IMG/VR virus record: IMGVR_UViG_3300032294_002797
Location: 1 to 64,000 of that record
Direction: 5' to 3' (one strand)
DNA length: 64,000 nt
Source of the DNA: a virus
In this document: positions 20,430 through 27,381 of the stretch, piece after piece
How positions within the stretch are numbered: the first letter of the stretch is position 1
Layout: every line of letters starts with the position of its first letter
The notes under the pieces: model-generated
The model's input: only the letters and a program-made list of their open reading frames with translations
Database searches by the model: none
What the model was told of the DNA's origin: nothing
Position numbers and translations under genes: made by a program

Positions 20430-20637
20430 AGTCAAACCATTGTCCATTATCGTGTAAATAAAAAACCTTGTCAATATTAGGATCGTACGCCATTAAACAG
20501 TATTGTACCGGATAAACTGGTTTTGTCAACTGTTTTTGTGGAAGTTTAGGAAGTTTAATATCGCCCTTTTGATAGTCTTTTACACCAGTATAGGCTAAAC
20601 CTAATAGTGCAACGATTACCCCAATCCATTGGATCAT
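20383..20637 (-). CDS. Membrane-anchored hypothetical protein, 84 aa
   Basis: The ATG at 20637 follows AAAGGAGAATTG. N-terminal helix (MIQWIGVIVALLGLAYTG), a Lys/Pro linker (KLPKLPQKQLTKPVYP) and a cytoplasm- or periplasm-facing domain (YDPNIDKVFYLHDNGQW). Function unknown. Confidence 0.72.
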   Translation of the reverse strand: MIQWIGVIVALLGLAYTGVKDYQKGDIKLPKLPQKQLTKPVYPVQYCLMAYDPNIDKVFYLHDNGQWFDYAPPQRRYSTPTQPQ

Positions 20638-20659
20638 CAATTCTCCTTTGCGTCTAACT

Positions 20660-20688
20660 AGCATACCATACTTATCGGCAATTGTCAA
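20660..20688 (-). promoter_or_regulatory. Promoter of 20637 gene and downstream tRNAs (CGATA class)
   Basis: TTGACA, 17-bp spacer with GCCGATA, TATGCT. Confidence 0.78.
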
Positions 20689-20702
20689 GCGACTCTTTAG
20701 TT

Positions 20703-20795
20703 TTTCCTAAGTACTTGAGACATAAGCACTTACGTCAAATTTTCGCCGCCCCGTTCGTCCTAAGTGGTTACCCACAAAGGACTTAGGAAGAGTTT
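20703..20795 (-). repeat. Family A bipartite repeat, copy 3
   Basis: Both hairpins are well paired (CTAAGTACTTG ... AAGCACTTACG; CCTAAGTGGTT ... AAAGGACTTAGG). Ends at the stop of the gene at 20795. Confidence 0.8.
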
Positions 20796-21031
20796 TATTC
20801 TTCTTCCAGGCTCCAACCGGCTTTTCTTACCACCTTAGTAGTTTTATATACTTTAGTATCTGGTAATGCAGTAGCGTAGTCTTTGAATCCTCTTTCATCA
20901 AGATAAAAATGTTCGTCGAGCGTGTCAAATTTATTAGTCTCCCATAATGCTGCTACAGCAGCGTCCAGAGGTTTTTGATTAGTAGAGTAAATAAGTTGTA
21001 GTGTGCCAGATTGTATATAATACTTAGCCAC
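20795..21031 (-). CDS. Hypothetical protein, 78 aa, GTG start
   Basis: GGTGGAGGG lies 4 nt before the GTG at 21031, which overlaps the upstream stop, so the shorter product (AKYYIQSGTLQLIYSTNQ) is preferred. Contains HFYLDERGFKDYATALPD and an acidic end. Unassigned. Confidence 0.72.
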   Translation of the reverse strand: MAKYYIQSGTLQLIYSTNQKPLDAAVAALWETNKFDTLDEHFYLDERGFKDYATALPDTKVYKTTKVVRKAGWSLEEE

Positions 21032-21623
21032 TATACCCTCCACCACATTTGTAGCATGAGCAATATTCATATTCGTCCCCGCCCGTTCCTTCGGCCCAAC
21101 AAGGTTCCTCATACTCACCAATATCACCAAGGCTTTCACGACCAACATCTACAATAACCAATACTTTATGCTTACCTCTTTTTACATATCCAAGATTAGC
21201 ATTATGAGCATCTGTATAGGTTATCCCAAACATTTCTTCAATATCAACTATCATTCTGTTGATAACTTCGAAATTTTCGCACAGGTCATTCTCATAACAG
21301 TAGCCATCGCATTGCCTACACTTGAGCGGTGAAGCAATTTCGGTCAAGTATCCCCACTCGCTCAGTACCAATTTTTCCTCGGCTTTATAACCACCCTTGC
21401 CGTCTGATACTGCAAAATAGTTAGGAATCCGTATTCTGCAAACTGGACTATAAACACGCGGAGTAAAAGTACACGGTTCAGATAGTTCGCTCTGTATATG
21501 ATGAGCAAACTCGGCTAAACTTTTATTAGGAAAACTTTTGAATCCGTATCGGCTACCTTTCATTTTATAGAAAGAGTTTTTGCTTCCCCCATCGGCATAT
21601 TTACCAATATATTTAGTAGTCAT
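21024..21623 (-). CDS. Kinase-like phage protein with Cys-rich tail
   Basis: 199 aa. The segment YTDAHNANLGYVKRGKHKV followed by LVIVDVG at residues about 138-165 matches the catalytic loop and D-x-G of protein-kinase-like folds (D-x-H-x-x-N ... D[FV]G). GFKSFPNKSLAEFAHHI near residue 27 could provide the ATP-binding Lys. CRQCDGYCYENDLC and the C-terminal CSCYKCGGG suggest zinc sites. It is short for a kinase, so activity is uncertain; it may be a phage atypical kinase or pseudokinase. Coupled to the gene at 20795. Confidence 0.65.
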   Translation of the reverse strand: MTTKYIGKYADGGSKNSFYKMKGSRYGFKSFPNKSLAEFAHHIQSELSEPCTFTPRVYSPVCRIRIPNYFAVSDGKGGYKAEEKLVLSEWGYLTEIASPLKCRQCDGYCYENDLCENFEVINRMIVDIEEMFGITYTDAHNANLGYVKRGKHKVLVIVDVGRESLGDIGEYEEPCWAEGTGGDEYEYCSCYKCGGGYSG

Positions 21624-21632
21624 TACATTCTC

Positions 21633-22343
21633 CTAATGAGAGGGAAACAAAACATTAGCCAGACCACGAACACAAAGATCACAGTGTACGCTATTTTTGC
21701 TTTTTGTACAAGTCACAACGCCACGACCACGACGGATTTCCGGGCAAGTGATAAACTTCTCACCCTCTAATACAACGAGTTTAGGCAACGCTTCTCTCCA
21801 TGCGGCGGCTTTAGCCTTGCCGCGAGGACGCTTGGGAGCGATTTTAGTATCACTATCGCACCATGCGAAAAGTTTGAAACCAGCCGCTTTCGCTTGTTTC
21901 ATATCTTCACCGTCGTGGATACTAGCATACATATTTATATACTTGCCAAGTTGAGTAGACAATTTAGTATCATAAATATGGGTATAAGCCCACATAGTCG
22001 GCAGACTACCGCCACTGGCAAGAATACTCTCACAAGCCCACAATACATTATCTACATACTCATGGTCGAGTTCGCCATACTTGAAAAAGTCTCCACGCTC
22101 ATGCCAGCGAACATCTTTATTTTTCTTGACAGCATCCACAAGCATGGCACGGATACGATTTTTTTCCGTGATAAGATTTTGCATACCGGCAGGACGCACA
22201 CCGGGATAGATATTTTCCAAGTCCTCGGCATAGCATCCGTTCCCGAGAAAATCACAATCGCTAGGGCAAGTATCGCCAACGGGGCGACTCACTACGATGC
22301 AATTTTCTTTGCCCAACTTGTCATTACCATTTGCTGTTTTCAT
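21633..22343 (-). CDS. Gp88-like phage protein
   Basis: 236 aa. CPSDCDFLGNGCYA near residue 26 and RWHERGDFFKYGELD, then WAYTHIYDTKL, followed by TCPEIRRGRGVVTCTKSKNSVHCDLC, form the ordered Cys and R-x-H/ERGDF motifs of phage gp88-type proteins (no known activity; four to six Cys suggest metal binding). More GC-rich than neighbours. Own CGATA promoter. Confidence 0.78.
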   Translation of the reverse strand: MKTANGNDKLGKENCIVVSRPVGDTCPSDCDFLGNGCYAEDLENIYPGVRPAGMQNLITEKNRIRAMLVDAVKKNKDVRWHERGDFFKYGELDHEYVDNVLWACESILASGGSLPTMWAYTHIYDTKLSTQLGKYINMYASIHDGEDMKQAKAAGFKLFAWCDSDTKIAPKRPRGKAKAAAWREALPKLVVLEGEKFITCPEIRRGRGVVTCTKSKNSVHCDLCVRGLANVLFPSH

Positions 22344-22364
22344 ATTCTTTCTCCTGTGCTACTG

Positions 22365-22393
22365 ATTCTACATTAGAGTATCGGCAGTGTCAA
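22365..22393 (-). promoter_or_regulatory. Promoter of gp88-like operon (CGATA class)
   Basis: TTGACA, 17-bp spacer with GCCGATA, TAGAAT. Confidence 0.8.
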
Positions 22394-22419
22394 GAGAAAA
22401 ACTTTGGCAAAAATATTTT

Positions 22420-22503
22420 GATGCAAGTCCTTGCTGCATCAGCAGTTACGTCAAAATCGGCCCCGCGAATTCGCCCTAAGTCTTTATGCTGCAACAACTT
22501 AGC
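22420..22503 (-). repeat. Family A bipartite repeat, copy 4
   Basis: Lies directly 3' of tRNA-Asp, showing the repeat also follows non-coding genes. Confidence 0.75.
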
Positions 22504-22576
22504 GAGAGCGACGGGACTTGAACCCGCAACCTCCAGCGTGACAGGCTGGCGATCTAACCAATTGATCTACGCTCCC
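22503..22576 (-). tRNA. tRNA-Asp(GTC)
   Basis: Acceptor GGGAGCG/CGCTCTC, discriminator G, anticodon stem CCAGC/GCTGG around CTGTCAC, T-arm GCGGG-TTCAAGT-CCCGT. Confidence 0.93.
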
Positions 22577-22580
22577 AAAT

Positions 22581-22650
22581 AGCCCCAAGAGGAATCGAAC
22601 CTCTAACCAGTGCTTAGAAGGCACTTGTTATATCCATTTAACTATAGGGC
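22581..22650 (-). tRNA. tRNA-Arg(TCT)
   Basis: Acceptor GCCCTA with 3' TGGGGC, anticodon stem AGTGC/GCACT around CTTCTAA, T-arm AGAGG-TTCGATT-CCTCT. Confidence 0.9.
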
Positions 22651-22717
22651 CATAATACCGATAGCCGCCAGTTATTCACCAGCGGCATCTCGGTTTATTA
22701 TAGCATATCGTAGATGC

Positions 22718-22966
22718 TTAGGCAACAGCCTCGGCTTCCACCTTGGCATTGTGAGCGTCACCGGCCTGCTCGGCAGTAACACCCGTGACGCGGGCACGCC
22801 ACACCTTATAACCCTGCTCGCTGAAACTCTTGATTTCGCCAGCCTTGACATTAGCATGAACATCACCAGGCAGCGAACCACTCAGACACTCACGAATCGA
22901 ATCCACAACCGAGTCACGATCAAGTTCATCGGCAACAATATCAACCGCAAACGCAAACTTCTTCAT
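22718..22966 (-). CDS. Hypothetical protein, 82 aa
   Basis: MKKFAFAVDIVADELDRD start, Ala/Val-rich and GC-rich, with mixed beta/helix pattern (YKVWRARVTGVTAEQAGDAH). No signal peptide. Two tandem CGATA-class or related promoters precede it. Function unknown. Confidence 0.75.
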   Translation of the reverse strand: MKKFAFAVDIVADELDRDSVVDSIRECLSGSLPGDVHANVKAGEIKSFSEQGYKVWRARVTGVTAEQAGDAHNAKVEAEAVA

Positions 22967-23010
22967 GTTACATTCTCCAAAAGTGTTACAGTTCCAATCG
23001 TCATAGTATC

Positions 23011-23039
23011 AGTATACGCTACAGATACTTACTTGTCAA
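23011..23039 (-). promoter_or_regulatory. Proximal promoter of 22966 gene
   Basis: TTGACA, 17 bp, TATACT. The spacer lacks CGATA. Confidence 0.72.
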
Positions 23040-23098
23040 GAGTGCCATGAGGGTTTCTATTGTTGGCTTCGTGGCAGCGTCTTGCGTCGTACTCTATC

Positions 23099-23127
23099 AT
23101 TCTACAGTATAGTATCGGCATTGTCAA
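23099..23127 (-). promoter_or_regulatory. Distal promoter of 22966 gene (CGATA class)
   Basis: TTGACA, 17-bp spacer with GCCGATA, TAGAAT. About 60 nt of non-coding DNA separate it from the proximal promoter. Confidence 0.78.
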
Positions 23128-23152
23128 CCCAGCACTTGAGTTAGCCTCAAAA

Positions 23153-23250
23153 AATTTTTAGTCTTCCTAAGTCGTTGAGTATCAAGCACTTACGTCGAAT
23201 TTTCGCGGCCCGCCTCGCCCTAAGTTCTTTAGGGACAAGGCTTTAGGTTA
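23153..23250 (-). repeat. Family A bipartite repeat, copy 5
   Basis: The right hairpin runs into the TAA stop of the gene at 23248. Confidence 0.78.
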
Positions 23251-23619
23251 CGAGAGATAACCCTCACAACCCAAACCCGCAAGATCACGCAGCAGATTTT
23301 CCGCCGCTTCGGGAGTCTTGAGCGTGATGCTCTGCTTGGTGTTTGTAGCAGCAGGATACCACCTATCGCCCTTCCAACCACCCACCAGAAAATCCGTCCA
23401 CTCCTTACTTTCCTTCAGACCCCAGCCGGTGTGGAGTCGAATAGCCTTGATGCAAGGAATCCGGTTGTCAAGACTCATACCGCCCGTGATAGTAACGGTC
23501 TTGAGTTGATTCACGCCCAACGCAACCTCAAAAGCATTCACGATCCTGTCGTAAATGTCACGGTTGCAATTGTTGGACAGTTCAAAAGCCTCACGGACGC
23601 TCAGTTGCAGATTAATCAT
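23248..23619 (-). CDS. Protein with ribosomal L7/L12 C-terminal-like helix
   Basis: 123 aa. The segment IPCIKAIRLHTGWGLKESKEW matches the VIKAVRxxTGLGLKEAK signature of the L7/L12 C-terminal domain, which contacts translation GTPases on the ribosome. The rest is unassigned. Several phages carry such L7/L12-like proteins; ribosome targeting is inference. Coupled to the gene at 23616 by ATGA. Confidence 0.72.
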   Translation of the reverse strand: MINLQLSVREAFELSNNCNRDIYDRIVNAFEVALGVNQLKTVTITGGMSLDNRIPCIKAIRLHTGWGLKESKEWTDFLVGGWKGDRWYPAATNTKQSITLKTPEAAENLLRDLAGLGCEGYLS

Positions 23620-24098
23620 ATTCCAAAACTTTCTGTATATTTAGGTTCAATCTCGTAAATGCCGTCAAAATTTCCGTTTCGTTCTTCTAGGACATATACC
23701 TGTTTACCATCAGTAATCAAGGTATCGTATTCACTATTGTCCCAAATGAACTCATTGTTATCACTTTCTCGTCGCCAGTGTGGATCACGAAGCGGATTAT
23801 AATACAACTTTTCCAGATTGTCAACAGGTAAAGAGGGATAAAAATCCTTACGCAACATAAACTCATTACATCTAACCCATCCACTCACATCATGCACACC
23901 AGCCTCAAATACCTGTTTAGCCTTATTCGGCCTATTCCACAACTTACAACCCCGCATCTCCAATTGATATTCAGACGGATCAAAATAGCAAACCTCCACG
24001 GTTTTGCCACCTTGCTTAATTTTCAGTTGCCAAAACATATAGTTAGGCCCGTTACTCAAATGAAAGCGAACTTCGCCGTATGGTGGTCTAGGTTTCAT
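23616..24098 (-). CDS. Hypothetical protein, 160 aa
   Basis: Beta-rich, Trp/Tyr/Asn-rich (MKPRPPYGEVRFHLSNG, FIWDNSEYDTLITDGKQV). YFDPSEYQLEMRGCKLWNRP resembles a conserved hypothetical seen in phages. No assigned role. Confidence 0.7.
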   Translation of the reverse strand: MKPRPPYGEVRFHLSNGPNYMFWQLKIKQGGKTVEVCYFDPSEYQLEMRGCKLWNRPNKAKQVFEAGVHDVSGWVRCNEFMLRKDFYPSLPVDNLEKLYYNPLRDPHWRRESDNNEFIWDNSEYDTLITDGKQVYVLEERNGNFDGIYEIEPKYTESFGI

Positions 24099-24104
24099 AT
24101 CGAC

Positions 24105-24132
24105 ATTCTACCTTAAAAACTTTAATTGTCAA
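24105..24132 (-). promoter_or_regulatory. Promoter of 24098 gene
   Basis: TTGACA, 16 bp, TAGAAT. Confidence 0.65.
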
Positions 24133-24144
24133 GTACACCTTAGT

Positions 24145-24192
24145 CTGGCTGACTATCAGCAACGGCAGCAAATCCGTAGGATTAGGCAAGAC
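24145..24192 (-). repeat. Family B structured repeat, copy 5
   Basis: Minus strand TGTCTTGCCTAATCCTACGG ... TAGTCAGCCAGA. The embedded TAA (24182-24184) would stop the startless coding-like tract at 24182-24274. Confidence 0.7.
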
Positions 24193-24274
24193 AAGCAGAT
24201 TGGGTTATGCCATACTCGGCCTTACATTTAACCGTGGCTTCTTTGATATCATTCTGCCAGCGGCCCTCATCTAC
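24182..24274 (-). pseudogene. Startless coding-like tract after a promoter
   Basis: Reads DEGRWQNDIKEATVKCKAEY, then GITQSACLA and stop. Composition is protein-like, but there is no ATG, GTG or TTG between the promoter and the tract. Probably a truncated gene. Confidence 0.4.
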
Positions 24275-24286
24275 TTATCGTGTTCT

Positions 24287-24315
24287 AGTATACCTCTATT
24301 ATCGGATATTGTCAA
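24287..24315 (-). promoter_or_regulatory. Promoter (CCGATA spacer)
   Basis: TTGACA, 17-bp spacer with TCCGATA, TATACT, reading into the startless tract. Confidence 0.7.
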
Positions 24316-24339
24316 GGTTAGTCTTTAAAAAATCCTAAG

Positions 24340-24418
24340 TGCTTGTCCCATAAGAAGTTACGACAAATTTTAGCCGCCGAATTTGCCCTAAGTCCTTATC
24401 CTACAATGAGTTACCGAT
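24340..24418 (-). repeat. Family A bipartite repeat, copy 6
   Basis: Includes the TAG stop (24401-24403) and last codons of the 42-aa zinc-ribbon gene. Confidence 0.78.
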
Positions 24419-24529
24419 ATACCACCAATGGCATTGTTGGCAAAATATCCAGATTATACCATTTTTGTCATATTTCCAACACAATTCGTCACAAGCCCCA
24501 CACGGGCAAATATCACTAAGAGTTTTCAT
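24401..24529 (-). CDS. Small zinc-ribbon-like protein, 42 aa
   Basis: MKTLSDICPCGACDELCWKY then GIIWIFCQQCHWWYIGNSL: two Cys clusters (CPCGAC and CQQC) about 20 residues apart, enough for one zinc ribbon. Stop codon inside family A repeat. Role unknown. Confidence 0.65.
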   Translation of the reverse strand: MKTLSDICPCGACDELCWKYDKNGIIWIFCQQCHWWYIGNSL

Positions 24530-24689
24530 ATACAAACTTTATATATCTATCTACAAGTTCTGATACAGCAATCTCATGAGTACTGATTAGTTCTTTTACT
24601 TGGCTTACATTATGCTTATTTACAGCAGCCATCTTATTTCTGAAAAAACTCAGAATAAGAATCATAGCCTTATCACGATCATTAACCAT
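24516..24689 (-). CDS. Helical hypoth. protein, 57 aa
   Basis: The ATG at 24689 overlaps the upstream stop and follows AAAGGAT. MVNDRDKAMILILSFFRNK, then two helices (SQVKELISTHEIAVSELVDRY). Unassigned. Confidence 0.7.
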   Translation of the reverse strand: MVNDRDKAMILILSFFRNKMAAVNKHNVSQVKELISTHEIAVSELVDRYIKFVYENS

Positions 24690-24939
24690 GTGGATAATCC
24701 TTTGGGTAATCAGTCTCTGGACGTTGTGGCTTGGGTTGTCCCTCGTATGGCATCCACCACGGAGCATCCATACGATCTACTATACCGGGACTTTCTTCAC
24801 AAATCAAGATATGTTCACTCACAGGATCGTCCCAATGAATCTCATATCTTCCCTGCCACACACCAATATACTCGCCAAAATAGTAAACTTTCTGACCATT
24901 AATAGGGCGACGAGGACCGAAAAAACTAATCCATTCCAT
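24682..24939 (-). CDS. Hypothetical protein (DUF551-like layout), 85 aa
   Basis: MEWISFFGPRRPINGQKVYY: a W-x-S ... P-x-x-G-x-x-V-x-x start typical of DUF551-type small phage proteins, followed by aromatic-rich Trp/Pro region and a Pro-rich end. Paralogous in style to 25133. Assignment tentative. Confidence 0.65.
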   Translation of the reverse strand: MEWISFFGPRRPINGQKVYYFGEYIGVWQGRYEIHWDDPVSEHILICEESPGIVDRMDAPWWMPYEGQPKPQRPETDYPKDYPHG

Positions 24940-25133
24940 TAAGATTTTACCTTATGATTAAAAGCCGTATCATATGCTTCCTCTGCCTCTTCGATTTTTT
25001 TCAACACGCTATTTTGCATCTTCTGAAACTGGGCTTTATTGCCCCAGTAATAACCTTCTTCAATATGGTCATGGACAAGGCTCAAGAGATAATCAAGTTC
25101 AGTCTTAGTAAATTCAATAGTTTCGGTTTTCAT
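24939..25133 (-). CDS. Helical hypothetical protein, 64 aa
   Basis: MKTETIEFTKTELDYLLSLV then HIEEGYYWGNKAQFQK: a two-helix protein similar to a common small phage protein. Coupled to both neighbours. Confidence 0.7.
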   Translation of the reverse strand: MKTETIEFTKTELDYLLSLVHDHIEEGYYWGNKAQFQKMQNSVLKKIEEAEEAYDTAFNHKVKS

Positions 25134-25357
25134 TACCAATTCTCCGGCATAGAAATCTCATCAAAACCAATATAGCATATCACTAACGAATTGTCAAACT
25201 GATCCCATTCCAAAGCACCATCATCATATTCTCCATGCCACCAATCACCCCAACCACCTTCTTCTTGATTCCAAGTAAGATCAATAGGAGACGAATATCC
25301 CTTCACGCAACAAAGATATTTCTGATTCACAATAGGATCACCATAATGCCAGTTCAT
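25133..25357 (-). CDS. Trp-rich hypothetical protein, 74 aa
   Basis: The ATG at 25357 follows GGTGGAAATA. MNWHYGDPIVNQKYLCCV start, EEGGWGDWWHGEYDDGALEW centre. Similar layout to 24682. Confidence 0.7.
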   Translation of the reverse strand: MNWHYGDPIVNQKYLCCVKGYSSPIDLTWNQEEGGWGDWWHGEYDDGALEWDQFDNSLVICYIGFDEISMPENW

Positions 25358-25476
25358 TATTTCCACCTAAAACTAAAGTGAGTAGCCTCGTTATCACAAA
25401 TAAACGTAAAATATGCCAGAAAGAACATAGTCAAAGATGGGAAAAATAAAATGATTTTACGAAAGATTCTCATCAT
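25357..25476 (-). CDS. Membrane micro-protein, 39 aa
   Basis: MMRIFRKIILFFPSLTMFFL then AYFTFICDNEATHFS: basic N-terminus and one hydrophobic helix. TAATG coupling to the gene at 25133; promoter 16 nt upstream. Confidence 0.62.
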   Translation of the reverse strand: MMRIFRKIILFFPSLTMFFLAYFTFICDNEATHFSFRWK

Positions 25477-25491
25477 GTTTCCTTTTCCACC

Positions 25492-25519
25492 ATTATACCA
25501 TTCTTTATCGTCAAGTCAA
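25492..25519 (-). promoter_or_regulatory. Promoter of the 25476-24516 operon
   Basis: TTGACT, 16-bp spacer with ACGATA, TATAAT. Confidence 0.72.
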
Positions 25520-26268
25520 GTACCGACACACTGATAGTTTTACGAATAACACTCGGTACTATGTTAGTTCAACCTCAAGGTTTTACCTTATCTAAGGAAA
25601 CTATCAGCAGATTTATAACCAGCGAATCTTTTACGCCCCGATTCTATAATCCATATTAGCCTAAATACTCTAGTGCGAATATCTTCGGGAATATGGAAAC
25701 CGTCCACGGAACTCCTCCCTAGAATCGAGTTAAACTTCCGGAATGTTTTTCGATTCATCTGGCTCTTGGAAACGGTTACTGGTATATTTTATATGGCAGA
25801 GTTTTTAGCCTATCACAAAGGATGGGAAGGGCGAACTCTTTTAATCCTAACCTATTATCTAGGAACCATAATATTGTTTATGGGTGTCACCTATTTCTAC
25901 TCATGCTATCGCATTTTCGGAGGCCACATGGAAGGATCGTCACCGGTAACTCCTCTTCGCTCTGTTGTGCTTTGCCTCGTCATACGGAAAACCGTCACCC
26001 ATAAAGTATTGGTCGTGGTGAGGACGCTATCCCCCATAGATTGGTATTACTATACAGCATATAACCTTGCTGTCAACCCCGGCGATGATTACGTCTTCGC
26101 TGAACGGGAGGTTTATCGTAATAGGTTATCCAATCTAGTCCCTGAGCATGGACCCACGAAAGTTTGTCATAGTACGCTAGGTTTAGTGCTGCTTCTCTAT
26201 CCTAGCACGGCTTAGTATGATGTTATCTCTGGCACTCAACCGCTATGATTTGTTTTGTCTTACTCAGT
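25520..26268 (-). ncRNA. Candidate large structured non-coding RNA (GOLLD/ROOL-like)
   Basis: About 750 nt with its own CGATA promoter, no minus-strand reading frame of note, and dense pairing on the minus strand. A 3' domain is closed by a perfect 10-bp stem CTGATAGTTT/AAACTATCAG (25598-25607 with 25531-25540) enclosing CCTT-AGAT-AAGG (25586-25597) and AACC-TTGA-GGTT (25571-25582). Others: CCATAT/ATATGG (25691-25696 with 25651-25656), GAATCG/CGATTC (25751-25756 with 25722-25727), GCTAGG/CCTAGC (26201-26206 with 26176-26181). Large ornate RNAs such as GOLLD and ROOL occur in phages near tRNA clusters; I cannot confirm membership. Confidence 0.65.
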
Positions 26269-26269
26269 C

Positions 26270-26297
26270 ATTCTACAATATATTATCGACTTGTCAA
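26270..26297 (-). promoter_or_regulatory. Promoter of the candidate structured RNA
   Basis: TTGACA, 16-bp spacer with TCGATA, TAGAAT. Confidence 0.75.
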
Positions 26298-26324
26298 GAG
26301 GGTTTCTTGAAAAAATATTTTTTT

Positions 26325-26412
26325 GATGTAAGGTGTTGGAGGATAAAGACTTACGACAAATCCGGCGGCGCAAATTCGCCCTAAGTCCCCTTGGGCAAAG
26401 AACTTAGAGCGA
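26325..26412 (-). repeat. Family A bipartite repeat, copy 7
   Basis: TGTAAGGTGTTGGAGGATAA ... GACTTACGACA, GC-rich linker, CCTAAGTCCCCTTGG ... AAGAACTTAGAGCG. Between the RNA's promoter and the gene at 26420. Confidence 0.75.
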
Positions 26413-26419
26413 ACCGCGT

Positions 26420-26902
26420 TTAGGTAGTTGCTTCTTCTGTATCGTCTTTGAAGAATTCTTCCATACCAAACTCATTCCACAATGCGACAGGAATCATATC
26501 CTTACTCGGATATTCCACATAGTTATCAGCACCATTATCCCAAATACCACAGAAAGCCATGCCCGGCTCCCAATAACTAGCCTTTACATCATATCCCAAC
26601 TCAACCAGTTTATCATACAAACCAATAGGAGGACTCCACGCACTATCAAACGAACAACTTACTTGGTTTCCTACCCTAGTAGCCTTCAAGCCGTGATATT
26701 CTTCCCTATCTGTACCCATATCGGCCCCAATATCCCATTTGGTTCCCCAATTATCTATTTGCCAGCCGTACCAATCTTCACCTTCTGGTAGAGGCAGAAA
26801 TTCTTCACAAGCCTTACCCAGATTATAGGCTTTCTCAAATCGGTCAACCATAGAAACATCAGTATGCTCAACCGTCAATTTATTCAAACACCAATTAGGC
26901 AT
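26420..26902 (-). CDS. Api92-like / DUF1281 ferredoxin-like protein
   Basis: 160 aa. Starts MPNWCLNKLTVEH and contains DNWGTKWDIGAD, then SCSFDSAWSPPIGLYDKLVEL and a WEPGMAFCGIW segment. These are the signature blocks (PNWC-N-L, NWGTKWD, F-x-TAWSPP) of the Api92-like ferredoxin-like family found in phages and plasmids; function unknown. Starts after AAAGGAAAAAAG. Confidence 0.88.
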   Translation of the reverse strand: MPNWCLNKLTVEHTDVSMVDRFEKAYNLGKACEEFLPLPEGEDWYGWQIDNWGTKWDIGADMGTDREEYHGLKATRVGNQVSCSFDSAWSPPIGLYDKLVELGYDVKASYWEPGMAFCGIWDNGADNYVEYPSKDMIPVALWNEFGMEEFFKDDTEEATT

Positions 26903-26912
26903 CTTTTTTCCT

Positions 26913-27071
26913 TTATTCTATTTCCAAAATCTCATAGACCCCAATCTTAGGATCCATACAATGTTCATCATATTCTTTTTCTTGACGAACCCACTCCCTA
27001 GCATCCTCTATATCGTCAAAATCATAGTTTCTACTTGACCCATTTTCAGTTCTAATCACACGATAGACCAT
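26913..27071 (-). CDS. Small hypothetical protein, 52 aa
   Basis: The ATG at 27071 (MVYRVIRTENGSSRN) follows AGAGAGG and the promoter at 27094-27122; a longer frame would include the promoter and the family B repeat. EDAREWVRQEKEYDEH helix. Unassigned. Confidence 0.7.
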   Translation of the reverse strand: MVYRVIRTENGSSRNYDFDDIEDAREWVRQEKEYDEHCMDPKIGVYEILEIE

Positions 27072-27093
27072 ACAGACCTCTCTTTCTGCACCA

Positions 27094-27122
27094 ATCATAT
27101 CATAATACAGACTATTTGTCAA
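27094..27122 (-). promoter_or_regulatory. Promoter of 27071 gene
   Basis: TTGACA, 17 bp, TATGAT; fixes the downstream start. Confidence 0.7.
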
Positions 27123-27134
27123 GAGCCCATTATT

Positions 27135-27183
27135 TTGGCTGACTATCGCCCATAACCGCAAATCCGTAGGATTAGGAGGGACA
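27135..27183 (-). repeat. Family B structured repeat, copy 6
   Basis: Minus strand TGTCCCTCCTAATCCTACGG ... GGGCGATAGTCAGCC. Its TAA (27172-27174) is the stop codon of the gene at 27172, whose last residues are SCPS. Confidence 0.8.
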
Positions 27184-27333
27184 GGATATACGTTCAACTA
27201 AAATATAGTCGCCATATTTTTCTTTGGCTTTTCGTAGAGCATCATATTCGCTCATAGCAACAACGTATCCAACAAAACGATTGTGTTGGAAAACTCGCCA
27301 TGAAATACCGGAATAGCAAAATGTAGTGTTCAT
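27172..27333 (-). CDS. Small hypothetical protein, 53 aa
   Basis: ATG at 27333 (MNTTFCYSGISWRVF); the longer frame overlaps the promoter. VVAMSEYDALRKAKEKYGDY helix, then ILVERISCPS with the last three codons and the stop inside a family B repeat. Unassigned. Confidence 0.72.
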   Translation of the reverse strand: MNTTFCYSGISWRVFQHNRFVGYVVAMSEYDALRKAKEKYGDYILVERISCPS

Positions 27334-27339
27334 AGAGTT

Positions 27340-27367
27340 ATTGTACCGTATTATCGGCAAGAGTCAA
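27340..27367 (-). promoter_or_regulatory. Promoter of 27333 gene (CGATA class)
   Basis: TTGACT, 16-bp spacer with GCCGATA, TACAAT. Confidence 0.75.
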
Positions 27368-27381
27368 GAGCAAACTTTAGA

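Noticed and set aside
24143-24192. Simple rho-independent terminators for family B
   Set aside because: No U-tract follows the hairpins, and the conserved flank (TAGTCAGC) is not explained by termination alone.
25673-26215. 180-codon plus-strand open frame
   Set aside because: It lies within the structured-RNA candidate, opposite to a strong minus-strand promoter, has no ribosome-binding site or promoter of its own, and overlaps the stems that define the RNA. Its peptide shows no recognisable domain.
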